This document shows positions 44,049 through 52,804 of a DNA stretch of 64,000 nucleotides, one piece after another; positions within the stretch are counted from its first letter, which is position 1; each line of letters begins with the position of its first letter. The DNA is taken from positions 682,001-746,000 of the forward strand of contig JAPJBO010000002.1 of NCBI GenBank assembly GCA_030068145.1. Direction: 5' to 3'. The DNA comes from Diplonema papillatum (Eukaryota; Euglenozoa; Diplonemea; Diplonemida; Diplonemidae). The notes under the pieces are model-generated. The model did no database searches. It saw nothing but the letters and a program-made list of their open reading frames with translations, and was not told the origin of the DNA. The position numbers and the translations under genes were made by a program.

Positions 44049-44569
44049 ACAAAATTGCGGGTTCGAAGCGTCCGTCTTTTTACGGCCTTCGTGGCTCAAC
44101 ATCAGCGGCGGCTAGCAGAAAGCGGATGTCCTGCACCACCAAGTTCTCCTGCCACGCAACTTCAACCGCCCAGCGGCTGAAACGCTGCCCAAGGAGGTCC
44201 AACAGCGCCCCAGGCACACCCCGAATGAGAATTCCGCTTCCCATATGTGGCCGCCAGGCGACGGGCAACGCGCAAGAGTTCTCGTAAAACACTCGACGTA
44301 GCTGCTTTTGACTCCGAATGGAAGGGGGGAAATATAGGGGTAGAGGGGCAAATACAATACAAACACAATCTGTTTTGTGCTCTTCGCTAACACCGAAAAG
44401 AAATGCAGAAATTTGTAAAGTGACCCCCATCCCCCCCTATTTGGGGGGGGGGACAACAGGTGTCCGTGAAAAGTACTTGAGAGGACTTGGGAATGTTGAG
44501 TGACTGCCTTAACTCGGGGAAACGAGCTTAGACAACGTCACCTTTCGCCCACAGAGAAGGCGATAGCAA

Positions 44570-44645
44570 CTTTAGTACTAACGATGTTGCGGGTTGCCCT
44601 TCAATGTATTGTACAGGCTAAAAAGACGTAGGCAGCGTGTTGTGG
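44570..44645 (+). repeat. Family I intron repeat in plus orientation
   Basis: Reads TACTAACGATGTTGCGGG, TTGCCCTTCAATGTATTG, GGCTAAAAAGACGTAGGCAG, CGTGTTG. It is inverted relative to all identified genes. Confidence 0.65.
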
Positions 44646-44779
44646 CCGGGCTCTGTCCTCTTTCACACGCTGAGGCCTAGCTGGGCAAAACACCAAAAAT
44701 ACCACGTGTGCAATCGGCTGCTGTATGCGGACAGTGGCTCGAACCTGACACTATGAGGTCTTGTCATCGCAACTCACTT

Positions 44780-45120
44780 CTGGGTGCGCATCCGTGTAAC
44801 TTCGTGTTTTCTAGTCCGACACCAAGTCCACTTCCCCTTCGAAATGCGGAGAAATGGGTCGCGTTTGCTTTTTTTTTTTTTTTTTTTTTCTCTTTACTGT
44901 CGCTTGTGGGTGCGCATCCGTGTAGCCTCGTGTTTCGGCTCTTGTGTCCGACACCAGATCCACTTCTTCGAAGCGCGTAGCAAGGCGTCGAGAGCGCGAT
45001 AAATGGCCCGTTTTTCTTGCTTTTCTGTTTACTGTCACTTGTGGCTGCGCAGCCGTGTACCCTCGTGGCTGGCTCTTGTGTCCGACGCCAGGTCCACTTC
45101 TTCTTCGAAACGCGTAGCAA
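44780..45120. repeat. Three tandem units of about 129 bp
   Basis: Copies start near 44781, 44910 and 45040 and share GGGTGCGCATCCGTGTA, then GTCCGACACCA and CCACTTC. The first unit boundary contains a T-run of about 20 bases (44871-44889). Confidence 0.75.
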
Positions 45121-46309
45121 GCAGTGTCGAGAGCACGAGAAATGATGAATCGAGGACGAGAGGCAAGGTCGAAGGAAAACGAAAGGCGGAGGCTAGGCAA
45201 GAGTAGTCAGACAGATCGGGAGCCCCTCCTCTCCCCCCGCGGGAAGAATGATGTCCCTGAAACAACACGGCAAATGGAAAACCTGATGATGATGATAAGC
45301 TTGAGATTGCCCCCCTATTTTTCCTCTTATTCTCCGAGGACTGGCGGGAAACCCGCCGATACCTCTCCTTTTTGCGAGCACGCGTGTGCTGGGGAAAGCT
45401 GTGCTACTGATTACCAAGTCAAAGCATCAAGGCTTGGCGTACCTTGACAATACTACGGAGCTTGGGGCTCTGCACTGGATAAAAGCCCGCAGAGACGGTC
45501 AGCCACACACGCCAGATAACGTAGTCTACCCTACACGGTGAGGTCTCGAGTCGAAGAGGGTGCCCGAATCACACCTGAAAAGTGGGTGACACCCGCTTTT
45601 TCAACTCCAGCTTTAACCCCAGCTTTAACTCCAGCTTCTGGGGCTGGACTCAACCTAGGCCCGTCGTGCAGCAGCCAAAAGGCCGGGCTGGCCTCACACA
45701 GCCCCACAAATGCACGGTTGCGGTACCGACGCATGCCCCCCGGAGCGAACTTCTTCTTCTGCCCAGCTAGATATTGATGTTTGCTGCGCTGTCAGGCGGT
45801 ACTTGCCAAGAGCAGATACCTGCACGCTGCTGGCACGGGTACGCTTCTGGTGCATGTCCGGGCATATCATGCCTTGCTGAGTCCATGCGGGAGAGACGTA
45901 AAGATACATGCTATTCTGTGGGCTGCTGTAGCCGATGGGGGTGACATGCCATGATGAACGGCTTCGCAGCAACCTCTGCTCGGTAAAAGTACGGGCAAGG
46001 AAAGAGGTATTTTAGAGTATTGTGTTTGAGAATCGAGGGTGAACGGCAAGCGCGTGTGTCTGCTGGGTGCTCGGTGGCAGTGGTGCTGGCGCCTGGCTTC
46101 CGCTGCTGGCTGCCGCTGTCGTGTGCTGATTGCAGAACCTGATGTGGGTGTGTCAAGCGTAAGCACCCGATGTCTGGCGCGGTGTTGACGATGGAATGCG
46201 GTGCCTCTGGAACCATTCAAGTGGTCGGTTCAACGACGGCTCAGTTGGCAACCTAGCATGTACGTATCGCCCAATGCAATTGGACATCAGTGACGAGGTA
46301 TTGGACTAC
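45121..46309. other. Intergenic stretch, no supported gene
   Basis: No protein-like frame. It includes a relative of the dispersed repeat at 39225-39425 (45415-45510) and a short run of CTTTAACCCCAGCTTTAAC units (45606-45640). Confidence 0.35.
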
Positions 46310-46544
46310 CTACTTGGCCACTTCGACGATAACGTTTTGCTTGAGCGCTTCGTACTTGCTTGCAACCCAGCATCCCTGTGGGTCGTGTCGTGCCACCAAC
46401 GCAGTGCCGGTATACCCCTGGGGAACCAGCTACTTGGCCACTTCGACGATGACGTCTTGCTTGAGCGCTTTGTATTTGCTTGCAACTTAGCATCCCTGTG
46501 GGTCGTGTCGTGCATGCAACGCGGGTGTGCCCCTCGGGAACCAC
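46310..46544 (-). repeat. Two downstream copies of the end of the DCAF13 last exon
   Basis: Units at 46430-46544 (115 bp) and 46310-46429 (120 bp) begin with the same CTACTTGGCCACTTCGACGA as the gene's own end at 46545. In gene sense they repeat the last codons (KQDVIVEVAK then stop), then share a spacer containing GCATCCCTGTGGGTCGTGTC. The stop codon is kept in each. Confidence 0.85.
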
Positions 46545-49500
46545 CTACTTCGCCACTTCGACGATGACGTCTTGCTTGAGCGTTGGCGGCTCGAGGATAC
46601 GCTTCGTGTTTCCCTGTTGGTTCTGCAGTCGGCGGCGGGCGGCCTTCGCCATGGTACGCTTCTTCCGCTGAGCGGACTTGACGTGCTTCGGCACCAGTCG
46701 CTGCTTGTTGATGCGCTTCACCTCATCGAACTCACCGAATCTGCGCAGCGTGTGGAAGTATTAAAACGACGAGCACACTGACAAGCACATTCGAACACAA
46801 TGACAAGCATATCTACGAACACACTGTTAAGCACATTCGAACACAATGGCAAGCATATCTACGAACAGACTGTTCAGCACATTCGAACACAGTGACAAGC
46901 TCATTCGCTTTCTCCTTTCCTGTTCGCCTCGCTGGCTGCCAGCTGCGCTCTCCTGCTCCCTTCCCGTCACAGTGTGTGTTGGTCTAGGTTTCGTTGAACG
47001 CAGTGCCTGGGTTTATGTGTATATCCCACTCTCATCCCCGCAGATACAGGAGGAAACTTTTGAGCGCGGTGGCAGCAGAAACTGTCAAAACCGTGACCGC
47101 ATTCGGACGAGGTTTTCCCTGTCAAAACCGTGACCGCATTCGGACGAGGTTTTCCCTGTCAAAACCGTGACCGCATTCGGACGAGGTTTTCCCTGTCAAA
47201 ACCGTGACAGCATTCGGACGGGGTTTTCCCTTCGCAGAACGGAAAACGACAGCTGGCGCAGTGTTCTGCGCAGGCTTTGACACTACGCCACGGCGCTGAG
47301 CAGAACCACTTCACTCGATGGTGTGAGAAGGTCCGAACGCTAAATGTTGTAAGTGCAGACCGTTCGCGGAGCTTCTCGGCGTATTCAAGCTTCTTCTTCT
47401 CTCTGAGATAGAGCTGCTTCAGCGGGGCCGATGCCTGCGACTTCCAAAGGCGCACGTTCATGTCGTCGGAGCCGGAGAGCACGTATGTGTTGTCCAGCGA
47501 CCACAGCACGGACCAAACGTTGCGCATTCGCTTTGTGTGGTACACGTCACGCGACGAACCATTGCAGATGTCCGCCTTCCACAATCTGACGGTACGGTCG
47601 AACGACCCGGATACCAGCTCCTTGCCCGTCGGCGCGAAGTCCACGTCGAGCACCTGATTGGTTTGATTGACTTGCAGTTTATGCTACCGTCAACACCTGA
47701 CGGGTTTTGATTGACTTACAGTTTGCTTGTACTGCTATATTACCGTCAGCACTTGATTGGTTTCGACTGACGCCTGTAGTAAATTTGTTGCATTAGTGTG
47801 ATTCGATTGGTTTCGATAGACGCCTGTATTGTGGACACTTCCCTTCAAATTGGGTTGGATTCGCCTGTGCTGTGGATATTACCTTCGGCACTGAATTCGT
47901 TTGATTAACGTGCAGTTCGTAGTTCGTCTGTGTTGCTGATGTCACTACAACACTGACTCTTGCATACCGGGCCGACGTGGGATACGTAGACGAGCTGCGC
48001 CTTGTCCAGCTTCCGAGCATCGAACTGGTAGATGTTGTGGTCCTCGTTCGCGCAGATGAATGTCATCGGCTCCATTGGGTTCCAGCACACGGCATTCGTC
48101 TTACGGTTGAGGACCACCTTCTGCGCGGCCTGCTCAATGCGCGAGTCGTAGATGCACACCGAACGGTCGGACATCGCGCACAAAATCAAGTCGGGTTCTG
48201 TGTTATTAGAGTGGTTGGGTTATTAAAGGCTCTGTGTTATGAGAGTGGTTGAGGCTCTGTGTTCGGTGAGGTCCTGTGTTCATAGAGTGATTGAGGCTCT
48301 GTTATTAGAACGATTGAGAATCATGTTCACAAGGTGGTTGAGCCTTTGTCGTAGTAGAGGGGTTAAGGCTTACTTGAGGTTCTGTGTTCATAAAGTGGTT
48401 GAGGCTCTGTTATTAGAACGATTGAGAATCATGTTCACAAGGTGGTTGAGGCTTTGTCGTAGTAGAGGGGCTGAGGCTTACTTGAGGTCTGTGTTCACAG
48501 TTAGCGTGGTTGGGGCTTGTTTTCATAATTAGAGCGGTTGCGGCTTGCTTGGGGTTCTGTGTTCATAATTAGAGCGGCTGGGGCTTGCTTGAGTTTCTGT
48601 GTTTATAGAGTGGTTGGGGCTCTGCTATTAGAATGGTTGAGGATCGTGTTGATGACGTGGTTGAGGCTCTGTCGTAGTGCTTGAAGCTTGCTGTTCATAA
48701 TTTGAGCGGTTGGGGCTTGTTTTCATAATTAGAGTGGCTAGGGCTTGTTTGAGGTTCTATGACCGTAGGCTCTGCCTGTAGGCGCTGGGATCGAAGTCTC
48801 ATACTCCGCACGAGCAGATACTTTAGCGTTACTTTGTCAGAATGTTTCTGCTTAAACCCTCCCCCCTTTTGGTTGGAATCTCTTCTGTTTCTTCGCTATT
48901 CCTTAAAAGTCGATAGAACGCATGTAGCTCCGTTCTTATCTCCCAGCTGTTTATTGCGGCAAGCAAAAGGAGAGGCATCCGTCGAAGGAGGGGTACGAAA
49001 AGGGGGCAAACGGTGGGGCCTGCGTTTGCCAGGTTTTGCTTACCCCTCCAACCTCGCTTTTGGCGAGTGGATATGAGGAGATCGCTCAGAAACGTAAGGA
49101 TTTCAACTAGACGCGCCGAAGGCGCTTAAGTAAGCTTGCCAGGTGTGTCTCTCATGTCCACCCCATCCTGGCGAGACCGGTCATAGCCGAAGGCGCACGA
49201 AATTTGTTTGTGCGTGCCGGGTGATCGTTTTCCCACTTGTATTTACCCTGTGTATATTCAGGTAAGGAATTCTGATCAACCACCAAAAACACGCTGCCTA
49301 CGTCTTTTTAGCCTGCACGATACATTGAAGGGGCAGCCCGCAAGATTGTTAGTACATAAATAGCAGCAAAAAGCCGACGGGCGCACCTGACTTGTTGAAG
49401 CGGCACTTCGTGACCTGGTCGATGCCCCAGTTGAACGTCGAGATCGGCCGCTGCCGCGACACGTCCCACAGCTCGAGGTTGCTGCCGGCGGTGACGAACA

Positions 49501-50017
49501 TGCTCTTGACCCAATGGTGGTCGATGCTGCTGAAGGGGCGGTCTCCGAGGTATTCGGCCAGCGGGCGGGCTTCGCCGTGGGCGTCGACTTGGTTGTTGCC
49601 GTCCATGTCCCAAAGGCGCACGGCCTTGTCGGCGGAGCAGGACAGATAAGCGGAGCCGTCGGGTGCTACGACCAGACCGGAAACGGCGCCCCGGTGGGCC
49701 ACTACCTTGTGGCACATCTCGCGCTTCTGGATGTTCCACAGACGGACTTCGCCGTCGAACCCGCCGCTGACGACGTGCGACAGACTGCTCGGGTCCTTCG
49801 CGAGGGCGCACACCGTGTCGATGTGGCCGTCGAACGCGGCCACGAACGGCTTGGCAAACATCCGGTCCAACTTCGCGGCGGTCACCGCCCTCTTGTACTC
49901 GATCTGCCGGTCGAACGGGTGCAGCTTCGGGTCCAAGTTGCGGTGCACGCGCGACACGTCGCTCCCCCGGTCTTTCGTGTGGTCGCGCGACGCGCGCGAC
50001 AAGCATTTGATCTTCAT
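46545..50017 (-). CDS. DCAF13: DCAF13 / Sof1, WD40 ribosome-biogenesis protein (4 exons)
   Basis: Component of the small-subunit processome needed for 18S rRNA maturation in the nucleolus (family knowledge). Proposed exons are 49387-50017, 47968-48197, 47361-47653 and 46545-46740. All borders are GT-AG and phase is kept, giving 449 residues against about 445 in human. It opens MKIKCLSR, with HPFDRQIEYKRA and LDRMFAKPFVAAFDGH close to the human protein. WD40 phrases include SGGFDGEVRLWN, SADKAVRLWD, NAVCWNPMEP, ANEDHNIYQFD, LDVDFAPTGKE and GSDDMNVRLWK. The conserved basic tail is EVKRINKQRLVPKHVKSAQR and then RRTMAKAARRR-like residues across exon 4. The exon 3-4 join restores LRERFGEFDEVKRI. 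Intron 1 (1189 nt) carries a family I repeat about 30 nt after the donor and a tandem array. Introns 2 and 3 also carry tandem repeats. Confidence 0.93.
46775..46906. repeat. Tandem repeat in DCAF13 intron 3
   Basis: Repeated units of about 50 bp built from ACAAGCACATTCGAACACA and ACAAGCATATCTACGAACA. A similar ACAAGCAC-based cluster lies at 50636-50745, upstream of the gene. Confidence 0.8.
47083..47232. repeat. 39-bp tandem repeat in DCAF13 intron 3
   Basis: Four units contain GTCAAAACCGTGACCGCATT and CGGACGAGGTTTTCCCT, nearly identical. Confidence 0.9.
48205..48760. repeat. Degenerate tandem array in DCAF13 intron 1
   Basis: Units of roughly 40-120 bp around GGTTGAGGCTCTGTG, GAACGATTGAGAATCATG and TTCATAATTAGAGCGGTTG. 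Two adjacent 115-bp blocks (48295-48410 and 48410-48525) are nearly identical. Confidence 0.8.
49205..49356 (-). repeat. Family I intron repeat at the start of DCAF13 intron 1
   Basis: The sense strand reads TACTAACAATCTTGCGGGCT, TTCAATGTATCGTGCAGG, GCTAAAAAGACGTAGGCAGC and TTCCTTACCTGAATATACAC. It begins 30 nt after the donor CAG|GTGCGC (49386). It is nearly identical to 11300-11440. Confidence 0.8.
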
Positions 50018-50119
50018 CGCGGCTTACCCCTTCACCCCCCCTCCTCCTCACCCGGTGTGCGCTTGCGCTTCCTTTTCCTTTCTCCCTCTCTCGTTTGGAT
50101 GACCTTCGGGCGGGTGCGT

Positions 50120-50182
50120 GCAATTCGGTAAAGTTAAAGTTAGCTTGAGATTCCGGTGTGTTAGGGTCTCCAGTTGGCATTT
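50120..50182 (-). repeat. Short dispersed element upstream of DCAF13
   Basis: The plus strand reads AAAGTTAAAGTTAGCTTGAG, ATTCCGGTGTGTTAGGGTCT and CCAGTTGGCAT. It belongs to the short-element family listed in the findings; the family is possibly the 3' end of introns. Confidence 0.6.
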
Positions 50183-50251
50183 GCTAAAAATGGGTTCTCT
50201 TGGAGCAAGTAAGGGCTATGGGGGTGTTAGAGTGAAAATTCGCTTGACGAG

Positions 50252-50525
50252 TGCTCGGGTCCTTCGCGAGGGCGCACACCGTGTCGATGTGGCCGTCGAA
50301 CGCGGCCACGAACGGCTTGGCAAACATCCGGTCCAACTTCGCGGCGGTCACCGCCCTCTTGTACTCGATCTGCCGGTCGAACGGGTGCAGCTTCGGGTCC
50401 AAGTTGCGGTGCACGCGCGACACGTCGCTCCCCCGGTCTTTCGTGTGGTCGCGCGACGTGCGCGACAAGCATTTGATCTTCATCGCGGCTTACCCCCTCC
50501 TTCTAACCCGGTGTGCGCTTCCTTT
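50252..50525 (-). repeat. Upstream copy of the DCAF13 leader and first 87 codons
   Basis: Nearly identical to about 49788-50060. In sense direction it keeps the leader, the ATG (50483) and codons up to ALAKDPS, with an Ala-to-Thr change at residue 10. It then runs directly into a short dispersed element (GTCAAGCGAATTTTCACTC). It could be a dead copy or an alternative first exon. Confidence 0.85.
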
Positions 50526-51907
50526 TTAGCGTTATTTTTCTTTCTCCCCCCTCCCGTTCGGATGGCCTTCGGGCGGGTGCGGGCCTGGCGCCGTCGACTG
50601 TTTCGCAAAACCCTTCTCTCCCACGGCATGCAACAAGCACATCGACAAGCACACTGGCGAGCAGACTGACAAGCACGCTGATTGACAAGCACTGAAATGT
50701 GCATCGCCAAGCACGCTGACACACACATTGACAAGCACTGCTAGCTTGTCCGGTCCATACGTCCATGACAGGAATCCGTGTGCATACGGGTCCCCACCCC
50801 GCAGCCAGGCAGACGGAGCAGAAGAAGTGAAGCAAGGGGTAAAAAGAATCGCCGGCGAAAGCAACATGCGCACGCGTGGTGACGGTTTTGTCACACTTTC
50901 ACGACAATGTGAATACTGCCGACGGCCGCGTGCGGCGAAACGAGAAAAGGGACGGGACCTCCCGACCACCCTCTTCACCCAGCTCACCGCACTCGTCCTG
51001 TCGGATTGCTTCGGCACGTCGAAGCGCTGAAGCCCTACGCCGAGCCCAGATTTACATGGGTTGCGTGCCGGCCGAAGCACATCACCGCCTGTCAGACTTT
51101 TACAACAGGGCGGCCTCCTCCTTACAAATGCGGGCGCTTTTCCCGAACAAAGACAATTTCCCTTCAGCAGCGACCGTCGCCTGGCAAGGAGAACGTGGGT
51201 ATGTCTTGGGCGGCACACCAAATTCGTTTGCGCGGCAATACATATAGCTGCGTGCATTTTTTAGAGTTAAAGTTCGCTTGAAATTCCGGGGGTTTTAGGG
51301 TCTCCGGGTGACCGTTCTTCATTACCCGGAACCCGTTTCAAGAAGGAAAAGTAGAAGAGAAAGAAACAACAGCGGCAACTTCACTCAACGGGCCGTTCCA
51401 TTGCTATGCACAGGGTTTCGGCAACTCGTTCGACCGGAGAGGGGACGAGCGAGAAGAAGAAAGAACTCTAAAAGGACTGGTGAATACTGCTCTCGGCGGC
51501 GGGGGCGGTCTCCGTCGCAGCCACCTGTTAGGCAAAAAGCCCGGGCGTGCTCTACAAAGTGGGCCGGTTGGTTGGTGCGGTGGAAACTGAGGGAAGGTGG
51601 CGCCAACTCCAGGGCGGGGGGCCACGCACAAAACAAGAAAGGAGGAACCTCCCCCTGCGAACCCCGACCAGGTCAGACAGCCCGAAACATCGAGTACGTT
51701 TGATGGTTTGCGTCAGAATGCATACAGCACTCTGTGGCAGATTTGGCAGCGGCATTTATATTTTTGTTGGCTTCTTCCACCCCTTCGTTGTCTGCGCGGT
51801 GTCACGTTATGCCGCTTGATGCTGATCAAGCGCTGGAAACCCACGAACCCACGATTCGGTGTGAGCAGAACGATGACTTCCGCTTCCACGATCGGCCCAC
51901 GCTCGAT
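50526..51907. other. Stretch between DCAF13 and the Gln-rich gene, no gene supported
   Basis: Contains the ACAAGCAC-type repeat cluster (50636-50745) and a good copy of the short dispersed element (51262-51312: TTAGAGTTAAAGTTCGCTTG, then TCTCCGGGTGACCG). I see no convincing exon. Confidence 0.35.
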
Positions 51908-52788
51908 GACGGAAGTAGGGTTTGCTGGCGCCTGCAAGCATCTCTCACTTGCGGCATCGGGTACAGGGGGGGCGTACTAGCGCATGACCCACCTGTAGCC
52001 TGCGTCCGAACACGCAACGAGCGGGTTGGCAGGTGGTTGGCACGCACGAGAGTACACGACAGGAGGCAGGTGAGAGGGCCATGTCCAGAGGCCGTCCGGC
52101 CATTTTGGCTCGCGGTGAGGGCGAGCGTGCTGTGGGTGCTCGCTCCAGCCTGCCGAGGGAGGATCGTCTGGATCGCCCGTTTCTCTTTCAACAGCGAGGG
52201 CACGGCTGGACGGCCCCCCTGGAATGCGGAGCATTACTCGGACTCACGGACGGTCGTACTGCGCGAGACTTGTAGGAGCCCGTCCCGGTCATGCCGGCAG
52301 CTAGGTACGGATTTGCAGCCGAGGCTGCGGTGTCACCAGGGGCTGCCCGCGAGAGTACATGGCAGGCGCGGGTGCGTGCGTGGTCGTGCGCGGCGGCGGC
52401 GTGGCCCGACGGCTGCCGCGATGAGTGCGGATGCTTCTGGTCGGGCGGGAGGGGCGACGCGCTCCACGTGGCACTCGATGGCCGAAGTAGGGTTTGCTGG
52501 CGCCTGCATCGCGAGCATGTCTCACTTGCCGGCATCGGGTACAGCCTGGGTCCGAAGAGCGGGTTGGCAGGAAGTGCCATCGAGGGGCACGCACAAGAGT
52601 ACACGTCAAGAGGCAGGTGAGTGGGCCATGTCCAGAGGCCGTCCGGCCATTATGGCTCGCGGTAAGGGCGAGCATGCTTCGGTACTCGCTCCAGCCTGCC
52701 GAGGAAGGATCGTCTAGATCGCCCGTTTCTTTTTCAACAGCAAGCCGACCAGGCACGGCTGGGCAGCCCCCTGGAATGCGGAGCATCA
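51908..52788 (-). repeat. Downstream copies of the terminal exon of the Gln-rich gene
   Basis: Sequence 52247-52483 repeats the last exon's 3' end (ACGGTCGTACTGCGCGAGAC, CATGCCGGCAGCTAGGTACG, GAGTGCGGATGCTTCTGG) with small indels. Two linker segments (51908-52246 and 52484-52788) repeat each other: AGTAGGGTTTGCTGGCGCCT, GGCCGTCCGGCCATT, GAGGATCGTCT. The unit period is about 560 bp. Confidence 0.8.
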
Positions 52789-52804
52789 CTCGGAGATGAA
52801 GGCC

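Noticed and set aside
52096..52116. GGCCATTTTGGCTCG resembles the core of the dinoflagellate spliced leader (GCCATTTTGGCTC)
   Set aside because: It lies in a duplicated linker; the sister copy near 52646 reads CCATTATGGCTCG, and it is not at an exon border or on the gene strand. Chance similarity is more likely.
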